A DNA stretch of 64,000 nt from Sansalvadorimonas sp965243775 (lineage in GTDB: Bacteria > Pseudomonadota > Gammaproteobacteria > Pseudomonadales > Endozoicomonadaceae): the NCBI GenBank assembly GCA_965243775.1, contig CBDEWF010000143.1, positions 124,001 through 188,000 of the forward strand, in the 5' to 3' direction. Below, piece by piece: positions 35,728-43,985 of the stretch. The translations under genes and the position numbers were made by a program. Numbering within the stretch: the stretch's first letter is position 1; each line of letters opens with the position of its first letter. Below the pieces are notes generated by a model. The model saw nothing but the letters and a program-made list of their open reading frames with translations. It searched no databases and had not been told where the DNA came from.

Positions 35728-37604
35728 ATGGGTCTCCATCGCAAAACAACTTCTTCATCCCTGCGCCCTGGTACTTTGCCGGGTGCGAAGCTTTATAGGG
35801 CAATTAAGAAAAGCAGAAAACACAAGGGCAACAGAAGACACACAGCCAGGCATGGGCACTTTTCTGTTCAGTGGTTATATAACCGGCTTAAAAAGTTGAT
35901 GCCCTCTGCTTCCATTACCTACTTGAAACTTCAGGTATCACTCCTAAAGAGAAAAATATCAAACTTCCTTTCACCCCATCTGTTTATGCCCAAGCCTTCA
36001 TCGTGCAGAGGTATTTACTACGCCTGTGGACAGAATACAGCCAAATTTCCAGAGCTGATCAGTCTCAAACCCGAAGAGTTCAAGCAGAATGCTAAACAAT
36101 TTTCTGGTTATATAACCCGGGGGGAAGGAATGCATTTCGTGTACGCTGGCTGGAAGGCAGTCCTCCCCAGGTTGCCTCACTTTCAGTAAAACCTGTCATA
36201 AACCGTCAGCCAAGATCTCCGGTAACCAGTATCAGTGCCCCCTTATTTGGCAAAGAGGCCTTTAAATGGAAGAAACGCCTTATTGAGATGGCTGAGAAGC
36301 GCATTGTATTAAGCGGAAATTATTGTGGTGGTGAACCATTCGATGAAATCCTCGATATCATGGAGCAGCGACTCGCTGAAAAACCAGAGCTCAAAATAGT
36401 CATATTAATGTCTCCCCGAATGGTTCAGCTTTCAAACCTTGGGCGTATCGAGCGCCTGAAAATGCAACACCCTGACCGTTTTCAGGTCGTTACCTGTGGC
36501 GAAAGATGGATGAATACATCCTCCACTCTCTATAAGAGGGTCACAAACCATACCAAAGCTCTGGTTGTAGATGGCAAGCACTGCGTTATGGGAGGAAGTG
36601 GTATACAGGAGCGCTGGTCATATTCCGATGGGGTGGGGGAAAAAGTGCCTTACGCCAAGAAAAGCAAGCTCAAACTGGATGGAGCCATGCTTGCTGAGCA
36701 GTTCAGGGATATGGATTTCCTCTTTTCAGGAGAGAAAGCCGGTAAAGAACTGGATGAGGAGTTATTGAAGCTAGCCCGTATTTGGGAAAATTATAATAGC
36801 GCTGAAGCAAAAGAAAAAACAGATATTGAGAATACCCCGGTAGCCCAGCTGCTCTCGGAAGAGCCAGAGCCCTGCACGACCACCCTGCCTGAAGATCATT
36901 TGCCAAAGATGGTTGATACCAGTGATTTCCAGCTGTATTCACAGGGCCCTGAAATGAGTCACAGTGCGTTCATGCAGCGCGTTATAAGTGAGATACAGGC
37001 CGCCGAGAGACATATCTATATCGACCATCAATATGTACACCCGACAGATGAGATGATGGATCTTATAGCAGACAAAGTTAACCAAGGCGTTCCGCTGACC
37101 GTGGTTACCAATGGCTACGAAAGCTACTCCCCAATAGGTCATAGTGTATTCGGTGCAAGAAACCGTTCTGTTCGCCGCCAGATTTATAAAAAAATCAGAC
37201 CGGAAAACAGACATCTTTTCAACTGGTATGAATATGGCCACGGCGAACTCAATACTCCCAGAGCCACAACGCTGCACTCCAAGGTGATCGTAGTTGATGA
37301 CACGGTGCTGAGTGGCAGCAGTAATCTTGGGTTCAAGTCATCAGTGACCTGCAGTGACCATGAAATTAACTTTGCATGCAAGTCCAGGGAATTTGCAGAA
37401 CAAGCTATAGCTGCAATCGAGTCTGATGCCTTCCGCCATCAACAAGAGGTTCATGTTGATGAAAATGGAACGCCTCTTCGGGATGGAGATGGAAATATTG
37501 TCAGGGTTCCCTTGTCCAGAAGGTCCGAGAATCCAGAAAAGATTACGTTAACGGATCGCTTTATAGCGAAAGTACATGAAAAAGCTGCCTGGCTGATAGG
37601 TTAA
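35728..37604 (+). pseudogene. Phospholipase D-family protein, frameshifted at a G6 run
   Basis: Two frames form one protein: 35728-36120 and 36120-37604. The first frame stops at 36189, but upstream of the second frame's first ATG (36288) its codons remain protein-like for ~55 residues (AFRVRWLEGSPPQV, FGKEAFKWKKRLIEM). The join falls at the run GGGGGG (36119-36124), where one more G, or a -1 slip, gives a continuous ~625-residue protein. The second part has both HKD motifs: H88-K90-D95 in NHTKALVVDGK and H330-K332-D337 in LHSKVIVVDD (numbered from the Met at 36288), with GSSNLG after it. This fits phosphatidyltransferase or phospholipase D enzymes. The N-terminal ~130 residues are basic and unrecognised. 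It may be a broken gene, a phase-variable gene or an assembly error. Confidence 0.75.
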
Positions 37605-37661
37605 CGGAAAGCGATCAATTTGGAATAGAGCGATAGGAGCCTGTCGAACCTGACTGACTCA

Positions 37662-37929
37662 TAGGGGGCGTTCTCAATTAAACATCGGACTCAGCGCTTT
37701 CGAGAGTTTCTATGACAAGGCGTAGAGCCGCAGGAATGCTGGTTGCCTTGCAGGGCTCTACAACGAAGCTCATAGGAACTCTCGAAAGCGCCCTTCGGGT
37801 GGTTCTAAAAGTGGCCATCTGCTGCGTCGGGCTTGCTCAATGTAGAATAACTACGATTTTCACAAGCCCTTCTAACATCTGGCCACTTTTAGAGCCACTG
37901 AGTCGATGTTTAATTGAGAACGCCCCCTA
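37662..37929. repeat. Nested palindromic element (cloverleaf-like, MITE-like)
   Basis: In the 37605-38073 gap. Outer inverted repeats of ~32 bp, 37662-37694 (starts TAGGGGGCGTTCTCAATTA) and 37898-37929, are identical except for one extra base. They enclose two further palindromes: 37695-37715 with 37770-37790 (CGCTTTCGAGAG...), itself holding GTAGAGCC/GGGCTCTAC, and 37805-37817 with 37880-37892 (CTAAAAGTGGCCA), itself holding GGGCTTG/CAAGCCC. The ends begin and finish with TA, as in IS630/Tc1-type insertions. No open frame of note. It could be a miniature transposon or encode a structured RNA. Confidence 0.75.
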
Positions 37930-38073
37930 AGCCGTTCTTTACCAAAGCCTGCTTATTTATTTACTTTCCAGACCTATTCCTCTAAATTCCTCCCGAAGAC
38001 CTATAACAATAATAAATATCCACCGCTGCACTCCCCTCTCTCTATTTGGCAGTGGAAACCGGAGGGTCAACCT

Positions 38074-39564
38074 ATGGCAACGGCTATAGACGATATGAAA
38101 GCATCCCTGAATACCAAATCGAAGGTTGAAAGTGCAGATAGCACGTTGCTTTCTCTGTTTGAAAAGCAGAGGCAGGCATTCCAGGCAGTTCCCATGCCAC
38201 GGCGGATTGAGCGAATCAGCAACCTGAACAAGTTAAAAACCGTACTACTGGATCATCAGGATGAAATTATCCAAGCTATCAGTGATGATTTCGGAGGTCG
38301 CTCACGGGAAGAGACCCTGCTTGCCGAACTAATGCCTGTCGCCCAAGACATTAAATCGACCTGCAAGAAGCTGGGCAAATGGATGAAGAGCAGCCGCCGC
38401 CATGTGGGTCAGCATCTACAACTAGCCAGGGCCTACGTCCAGTACCAACCCCTTGGGGTCGTGGGGATTATGGTTCCGTGGAACTACCCGATTCAGCTGG
38501 CGGTTCTGCCAATGGTTGGAGCCCTTGCCGCAGGCAACCGGGTCATGGTGAAGATGTCTGAATTCACTCCAAAAACTTCAGAACTGTTTGCCAGACTCAT
38601 ACGGGAGCATTTCCCGGAAGACCTGATTACCGTAATCAATGGCGATGCTGCACTGGCAGCTGAGTTCAGCAGACTGCCCTTTGATCACCTGCTGTTCACC
38701 GGCTCAACCCAGGTTGGCCGTATGGTCATGGGGGCTGCAGCTGAAAACCTGACCCCTGTCACCCTTGAGCTGGGGGGCAAGTCCCCTGCGATTGTCGCGG
38801 AAGATGTCAATATTCAGGAAGCAGCCGAGAGAATCTGTTTTGGCAAGTCTTTCAATGCCGGACAAACCTGTGTAGCACCAGATTATATTCTCTGCCCCAG
38901 GGAGAAACAGGATGCCTTTATCGCAGCTTATAAAAAGACATTTGAAAAGCTGTATCCAAAGCTGACCGGTAACAGTGACTACACCAGTATTATTAATGAC
39001 CGTCAGTACCAGCGCCTCAACAGCCTGGTTGAAGAGGCCCGGGAAAGTGGGGCAGGCATTCATATCGTTGGTGGAGCTGTTAGTGGTAGTGGTATTAGTG
39101 GAGAAGCCCATCTGCATGATGACAGCCGCCGGATGCCTCTGCATATCATTACAGACGCCAGTGAAAAACTTTCTGTCATGCAGGACGAGATCTTCGGACC
39201 AATTTTGCCTATTGTTCCCTACGATTACCTGACTCAGGCTCTGGATTATATCCGGGTCCGTCCTCGCCCCCTGGCGCTCTACCTCTTCAGCCATGACAAA
39301 AACTGCCATCGTCAGGTTCTTGAAGGTACTCACTCCGGTGGTGTCTGTATCAACGATACCCTGCTTCAGGTAGCGGTTGATGATATGCCATTTGGTGGTA
39401 TTGGTGATTCCGGAATGGGACATTACCACGGCCATGAAGGTTTCCTGACCTTTTCCAAGGCTAAAAGCGTGATGCAGAAAGGGAAATTTAATGCCGCCAG
39501 GATGATGTACCCGCCCTATGGCGGTTTTATCAGCAAGCTGATTTTTAAACTGTTTGTACGTTGA
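38074..39564 (+). CDS. Coniferyl-aldehyde-dehydrogenase-like aldehyde dehydrogenase
   Basis: 496 residues, class-3-like ALDH fold. It oxidises an aldehyde to the acid with NAD(P)+. Seen: IMVPWNYPIQLAVLPM (cofactor loop), the FTGSTQVGRMVM Rossmann turn, the general-base Glu in VTLELGGKSPAIV, the catalytic Cys in FNAGQTCVAPDYIL and the closing MPFGGIGDSGMG. The overall sequence resembles coniferyl aldehyde dehydrogenases, but these also act on long-chain fatty aldehydes. The C-terminal ~40 residues include a hydrophobic tail (GGFISKLIFKLFVR) that may contact membrane. A GGAGG site precedes the ATG. It is monocistronic. Confidence 0.92.
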   Translation: MATAIDDMKASLNTKSKVESADSTLLSLFEKQRQAFQAVPMPRRIERISNLNKLKTVLLDHQDEIIQAISDDFGGRSREETLLAELMPVAQDIKSTCKKLGKWMKSSRRHVGQHLQLARAYVQYQPLGVVGIMVPWNYPIQLAVLPMVGALAAGNRVMVKMSEFTPKTSELFARLIREHFPEDLITVINGDAALAAEFSRLPFDHLLFTGSTQVGRMVMGAAAENLTPVTLELGGKSPAIVAEDVNIQEAAERICFGKSFNAGQTCVAPDYILCPREKQDAFIAAYKKTFEKLYPKLTGNSDYTSIINDRQYQRLNSLVEEARESGAGIHIVGGAVSGSGISGEAHLHDDSRRMPLHIITDASEKLSVMQDEIFGPILPIVPYDYLTQALDYIRVRPRPLALYLFSHDKNCHRQVLEGTHSGGVCINDTLLQVAVDDMPFGGIGDSGMGHYHGHEGFLTFSKAKSVMQKGKFNAARMMYPPYGGFISKLIFKLFVR

Positions 39565-39673
39565 TTTCTCTGTTTGTCTACCTTTCAGCCTGAGTGCATT
39601 ATTCGGGCTGAAAGCATCTGGCTGAACTAAGTTACGGTCTGGATGATTTTTAAGCTTGGTTAATAGCAAAAAA

Positions 39674-41140
39674 TCACTCAACAAGTTGAAGACAGGTAGT
39701 ACCATCAGATGAGAATGTAGCAACCCATTGATCTTGAGAAACCTGCGGTGGTGAACAGAGACTACCCAACCTTTGGTTATCGATTCGAGTAGTCTCAACT
39801 TTGGAAACCAGTCCTTCCGTCCAAAACCTGTTGTTATCAATCTCGCTAAATGCCATAGCTATCTCTTGATTTTTCATTCCTTTGGCCTGCAGCAGATGTA
39901 TTGCCATTTTCAGTGGAATAGCCTGAAACGAGGCGAATGTTGTATTAGAGTGACGGCGAACAAGGTAAGCAACGTGCTGGAGAAGAGTAATTTCCTTATA
40001 AGCCCAAAGGGTTTGTGATGAAAACTTTCCCATGATTTTCAAACCACCTTCCTTATCTAGTATTAATTTACTTATTGCATCAAACCATGGCTGTCCATGA
40101 ATTGTCGTATTTTTCTGGATATTTTCCCAATAAGTCACTGCATCCAAAGCTTTGGAGCTAGAGGCTGGAGCTGTTTCAGGTTCTCCAGATTGATCTGTTT
40201 GAACCTCTTTATTTTCATGTGATAACTCTTTATACAGCTTTTGTGGCAGACCGAAGCCTTCAGAGTTGTCAATAGAAGTCGTTTGTACCTCTACATCTTT
40301 TCTATCACTGGGATCATATGAAATGGAGCCTGAGAGAATCTTTATTATTTCATCATGACGCTGCTTGTCCGTGCTGTTGGCATCCATTTGAGTCAATGGA
40401 GCACCAAACCTGCACTTGGACACCTGATCTTCCTGATCTTGCAAACGCCGATGACATTTAGTCAACTCTTCAATTAAGTCATTACGATCTTGAATCAATT
40501 GTTCTTTCTCTGTTTTCTCTGTTTTCTTTGCTTTCTCTCTTTTCCTTACTTTCTCTGCCTCTATTCTTGCATTAAGGGTCTTGTAAAAAGAACCAAGGGT
40601 ACGTAAACCTTCATACTGGTTTAACAGTGCATTATACTGTTCTCTTAAATATGTATATTCTTTCTTTAATCTTTTTACCTGTTCTTCAAGTTCTTCCTTA
40701 ATATCCCCTTCGCTCTCACTTGAACTACGTATTGTGGGGGATTCCCTTCTTTTTTTTCTGCGAGGCCTCTCACTGTTATCCCCTCCAGATTGAGGAGGTT
40801 CAGTCTCATCGGGCTGTCCAGGTTCCCATAAAGGATCAAAATTTTCGAAAACGGGTGAATTGACGGATTCTGTCTCGGAAGAGGTGTTGGAGTCGCTTCT
40901 TTTGTCACCGCTACCAACAGGTTCAACAGCATAATCAGATAGAGACCGTTGTTGATGATGTTGATCTTGCGAACTGGCGGACAATTCGTCGCATTTCACT
41001 GCTAAAGTGGCAGTTGTCTGGACCTCCACAACTGGTTTATAGACAGCCTTACCTGCAATTTCTTCCGCTGAAAGCTTTTTCAGAGTCAGGGTTGGATAAC
41101 GCTTAAGTTGTTTATGCTGTAAGCCTGCTGATTCCATCAC
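39674..41140 (-). CDS. Orphan coiled-coil protein with nuclear-localisation-like and EVQT motifs
   Basis: 488 residues (Met at 1 or 2), not a known bacterial family. Disordered N-terminal ~145 residues; a basic cluster PRRKKRR at 126-132 flanked by acidic/Ser-rich SSSESEGD; a coiled coil at ~145-245 (EELEEQVKRLKKEYTYLREQ, then a Lys-rich KREKAKKTEKTEKEQ); and a C-terminal ~150-residue folded region (~335-488). Three copies of a short motif, VEVQTT (38-43), VEVQTT (283-288) and KEVQTD (311-316), sit in linkers. KxVQTD resembles the anchor bound by the eukaryotic dynein light chain LC8 (x-[TV]-Q-T-[DE]). Together with the PRRKKRR cluster this suggests a host-directed protein; that is inference. 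Low GC compared with the neighbouring dehydrogenase and coaD. Confidence 0.72.
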   Translation of the reverse strand: MMESAGLQHKQLKRYPTLTLKKLSAEEIAGKAVYKPVVEVQTTATLAVKCDELSASSQDQHHQQRSLSDYAVEPVGSGDKRSDSNTSSETESVNSPVFENFDPLWEPGQPDETEPPQSGGDNSERPRRKKRRESPTIRSSSESEGDIKEELEEQVKRLKKEYTYLREQYNALLNQYEGLRTLGSFYKTLNARIEAEKVRKREKAKKTEKTEKEQLIQDRNDLIEELTKCHRRLQDQEDQVSKCRFGAPLTQMDANSTDKQRHDEIIKILSGSISYDPSDRKDVEVQTTSIDNSEGFGLPQKLYKELSHENKEVQTDQSGEPETAPASSSKALDAVTYWENIQKNTTIHGQPWFDAISKLILDKEGGLKIMGKFSSQTLWAYKEITLLQHVAYLVRRHSNTTFASFQAIPLKMAIHLLQAKGMKNQEIAMAFSEIDNNRFWTEGLVSKVETTRIDNQRLGSLCSPPQVSQDQWVATFSSDGTTCLQLVE

Positions 41141-41153
41141 TATTACTTCTTCC

Positions 41154-41639
41154 TTAAATAATATTGAGATACCGAATGCTCCTGTAAAGTTTCTGACTGA
41201 TAACCATTTTGTCAGCCCTGCTGTCTGATAACGATATGCTTACTGAACCTGGTAAACCGGCAAGGAAGCAGTACCATAGCACCAGACCTTGAGATACACT
41301 GGCGCACGCAGGATTAACCAGAAGCACTCTGCTGGCTAAGCTATAGGCAGGAACCCCGGATTCTGTTGATAACTGGCGAATTAATCTTTTAATCTGCAGG
41401 TTTTTCACAGTTCCTGAGCTTTCTCCGGCCAGAATATATCGGGACTGCTCACCAGGGTTTCCATTACTGCAATATTGCCTCTGGAAACTAGGGAGTAAGC
41501 CGACTTGTACAGCAGATGATCGTTCGATAGCATCCTTCACTTTGCCGGCCTGGGATGCCGCCGGATGATATTGGTTCTGACAAGGATTTATCCGGCATGC
41601 CCCTGCAGCCAGTGTGAACAAGAGGACCTGAAGGCCTTG
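41154..41639 (-). other. Open reading frame of uncertain status upstream of coaD
   Basis: The minus strand is open from inside coaD down to 41154. The part before coaD begins with a lipoprotein- or signal-like stretch (VLLFTLAAGACRINP) and continues with protein-like sequence (SRYILAGESSGTVKNLQIKR). There is no ATG in the gap itself: the nearest in-frame ATG lies inside coaD, and a TTG near 41622 would be the alternative. A small exported protein is possible; so is chance. Otherwise this ~480-bp gap holds only the coaD promoter region. Confidence 0.3.
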
Positions 41640-42119
41640 ATGAGAACAGTTATTTACCCGGGCACCTTTGATCCTATCACTCGGGGACATTGCGACCTTA
41701 TAGCGCGGGCTTCCCTGCTGTTCAAAAGGGTGATTATTGCTGTGGCTGAAAGCCCGCGCAAAAATCCTCTCTTCAGCCTGGAAGAAAGGGTGGAACTGGC
41801 CAGGAGTGCTACATCCCACCTGCAGAATATTGAGGTTATGGGGTTCAGCAACCTTCTTGCTGATTTCACCCAGGAAGTTGGCGCAGGTGTGATTCTCAGG
41901 GGCCTGCGTGCTGTTTCTGACTTTGAATACGAATTTCAGCTGGCCAATATGAACCGTGTTCTGGTGCCTAATGTTGAAAGCCTGTTCCTGACTCCTTCAG
42001 AAAAATTTTCATATATCTCCTCCACCCTGGTGCGCGAGATTGCTTCTCTGAATGGCGATATTTCCAAGTTTGTCACACCGGAAGTTGAAGCTGCGCTGAA
42101 AAAGAAATTCAGCAAATAA
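41640..42119 (+). CDS. coaD: Phosphopantetheine adenylyltransferase
   Basis: 159 residues from the ATG at 41640; the open frame extends upstream to 41565, but MRTVIYPGTFDPITRGH is the family start. It transfers AMP from ATP to 4'-phosphopantetheine in CoA synthesis. The nucleotidyltransferase T/HxGH motif is YPGTFDPITRGHCDLI, and the second signature LTPSEKFSYISSTLVREIA matches ISSTxVR. The usual length is 155-170. yfhL follows 49 bp later, as in Pseudomonas. Confidence 0.97.
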   Translation: MRTVIYPGTFDPITRGHCDLIARASLLFKRVIIAVAESPRKNPLFSLEERVELARSATSHLQNIEVMGFSNLLADFTQEVGAGVILRGLRAVSDFEYEFQLANMNRVLVPNVESLFLTPSEKFSYISSTLVREIASLNGDISKFVTPEVEAALKKKFSK

Positions 42120-42168
42120 CAGCAAATCGTATCGCCTGGATGGCAGATTTATAATAGTGAGATAAGTT

Positions 42169-42420
42169 ATGGCCCTGAAGATTACTGACGATTGCATTAA
42201 CTGTGACGTCTGCGAACCAGAATGCCCAAATAGTGCAATTTCTCCCGGAGACGAGATCTACGAGATTGACCCAACTCTATGCACAGAGTGTGTCGGCCAC
42301 TATGACGAGCCCCAGTGCCAGATGGTATGTCCGGTTGACTGTATCCCCAAGGACGCTGATAACCAGGAGAGTCATCAGGAGCTGATGGAGAAATACCAGA
42401 TTATTACAGGCCAAGCCTGA
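42169..42420 (+). CDS. yfhL: YfhL-family 2[4Fe-4S] ferredoxin
   Basis: 83 residues. The first cluster motif is CINCDVCEPECPN (CxxCxxCxxxCP), the second CTECVGHYDEPQCQMVCPVDC with the family's insertion between the Cys pairs. This Alvin/YfhL-type ferredoxin is a low-potential electron carrier in the cytosol. The coaD-yfhL order is conserved in many gammaproteobacteria. A hairpin terminator follows at 42446-42468. Confidence 0.96.
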   Translation: MALKITDDCINCDVCEPECPNSAISPGDEIYEIDPTLCTECVGHYDEPQCQMVCPVDCIPKDADNQESHQELMEKYQIITGQA

Positions 42421-42445
42421 TATTCCTCCCCCCAGATTCTGATAG

Positions 42446-42468
42446 AAGCCACCTTTTTATGGTGGCTT
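42446..42468 (+). terminator. Rho-independent terminator after yfhL
   Basis: AAGCCACC-TTTTTAT-GGTGGCTT followed by TTTAC. Eight-bp perfect stem with a T-run, 26 bp past the yfhL stop. Confidence 0.85.
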
Positions 42469-42587
42469 TTTACTATGATTTTTTACCATCTTTTTTTGCT
42501 GCAGCTGTTTGAGTGTCCTGTCCCTGCTTATAGTTAACAGAGAGCTATAGATAGAAAGCTATAAAAAACCATGGAAGGATCGAGACA

Positions 42588-43640
42588 TTGCTGAATACAG
42601 TTATTGCCCGCTTCCAGGATTCGAACTACCTGACCAGACTTTTCCACAGCCATTCCCTGCTGGTAAATGGTAAAGTCTCTGGTTGTGAATTAATCGAAAT
42701 ACCAGGTATTCACAGCTCATTCTGCGGACTGTTAAAGCTCCAATACCAAGGTGGCGATACATCCCTTCCCGAACAGATGGTCATTAAACTTGCCCCTCTC
42801 TCCAGCGGGTACCATGAAACGCTGTTCAGACAACTTATCCACAAGGTAGCAAGCTGTACAGTTGCCCCCATTATCGCGTCAGGCATAGATAGAGAAGTAA
42901 ATACTTGCTTCGCTTTTATGCCCGACTACAGAGCAACACACCGCCTGCTCTGTCAGCCGGAAGAGAGCTATGCCATTGGCTGTTGCAACCCTGATTTAGC
43001 GGGTAAAGCGGTGCAGGTTCTGGCCAGATTTCACAATGACATGCAAGCCCATGTAATGATGCAAGAAGTGCAAGAAGTGCAGGAAGAGCTGGGTCTGGGC
43101 CGTTATCGCAGTGATCCCAAGCCATTACTCGCTTCAATTCCCCGCTGCTGCAGGCTTGTGGGTAAGTTTGAGGAAGAAAGTTATTCACAGGACACTGCAC
43201 AGCTATTAAGACAGCTTCTTCCACAGGCTGTTCATTACTGGAATGACTCTGTGCGGCCCCGGTTTCGTAGCGGGAGCAATCTCACTATTGTCCATGGAGA
43301 CTGTCTCTGGCATCACTTCTGGATTCCCCGGGATAATCACCAGAAAATCATGCTGTTTGATTTCGATCTGACCACTGTACACAGTCCCGTCTGGGACCTG
43401 GTCACTCTGCTATCAACCAGACTGGGAGATGGGCTGCAAGTGTCAGAACTTCTGAAGACCTATCGCCAGGCAACTGATATGCAGATATCCCGGGATGAGC
43501 TGGAACAGGAGTTTGCCTGGCTCAGCCTGTGTCAGGTTTTTCATGTACTTGCCGACTGGGAGCATGGTTGCAGCGATGTTATCTGGCTGCCCCGACTGCA
43601 CAGCCTGCTGAAAAACTGCAGAGCTTTTACAGCCAGTTAG
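42588..43640 (+). CDS. Aminoglycoside-phosphotransferase-fold protein
   Basis: 350 residues from a TTG at 42588; GGAAGGA nine bases upstream supports it, and a nearby ATG (42571) is in another frame with an early stop. The kinase core has the HGD motif as VHGDCLWHHFWIP, where the usual HGDxxxxN has His instead of Asn, and the metal-binding FDFDLTTVHSPVWDLVTLL. The family includes APH, choline and homoserine kinases. There is no hint of substrate. Residues ~165-176 contain an imperfect QEVQEVQEE repeat caused by a 9-bp tandem duplication. Confidence 0.82.
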   Translation: MLNTVIARFQDSNYLTRLFHSHSLLVNGKVSGCELIEIPGIHSSFCGLLKLQYQGGDTSLPEQMVIKLAPLSSGYHETLFRQLIHKVASCTVAPIIASGIDREVNTCFAFMPDYRATHRLLCQPEESYAIGCCNPDLAGKAVQVLARFHNDMQAHVMMQEVQEVQEELGLGRYRSDPKPLLASIPRCCRLVGKFEEESYSQDTAQLLRQLLPQAVHYWNDSVRPRFRSGSNLTIVHGDCLWHHFWIPRDNHQKIMLFDFDLTTVHSPVWDLVTLLSTRLGDGLQVSELLKTYRQATDMQISRDELEQEFAWLSLCQVFHVLADWEHGCSDVIWLPRLHSLLKNCRAFTAS

Positions 43641-43675
43641 TCGAGAGGAAAAGCTAAAGAAACTGATGACCTGCG

Positions 43676-43897
43676 TCAGCCGACCCGGCGAATACCTTTG
43701 AACTTGCCACTGCTGTCATAACTGATTTCAAACCGCCCATGAATGCCATGGTGGCTTACGAACTGGGCAATAATATCAAAAGGCAAACTAATACTGGTGC
43801 CATCATCTGCAACAGCCCGAACCCGCTCCTTCTGTCTCTTATAGAACATTAGTACCTGCTCTGAATTCAGGCTGATACTTACTATAGATTTACGCAT
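43676..43897 (-). CDS. DUF2835 family small protein
   Basis: 73 residues from the ATG at 43895-43897; the frame opens 25 codons earlier (43972), but MRKSIVSISLNSEQVLMFY is the family start and GGCGGGGA lies before it. The family pattern is visible in FYKRQKERVRAVADDGTSI, SLPFDIIAQFVSHHGIHGRF and EISYDSSGKFKGIRRV. DUF2835 proteins are widespread short gammaproteobacterial proteins of unknown function. It is convergent with the phosphotransferase-fold gene. Confidence 0.85.
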   Translation of the reverse strand: MRKSIVSISLNSEQVLMFYKRQKERVRAVADDGTSISLPFDIIAQFVSHHGIHGRFEISYDSSGKFKGIRRVG

Positions 43898-43985
43898 GTC
43901 CCCGCCATCCCTGTTTACTGCTGTTTTAGCTTTCTCCTGATTATCCCATAAGCATAGAAAATTTTCCGCCATACGCTTTATTAAT

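Noticed and set aside
38704..39840. 378-codon minus-strand frame across the aldehyde dehydrogenase
   Set aside because: Antisense to conserved ALDH motifs; no recognisable product.
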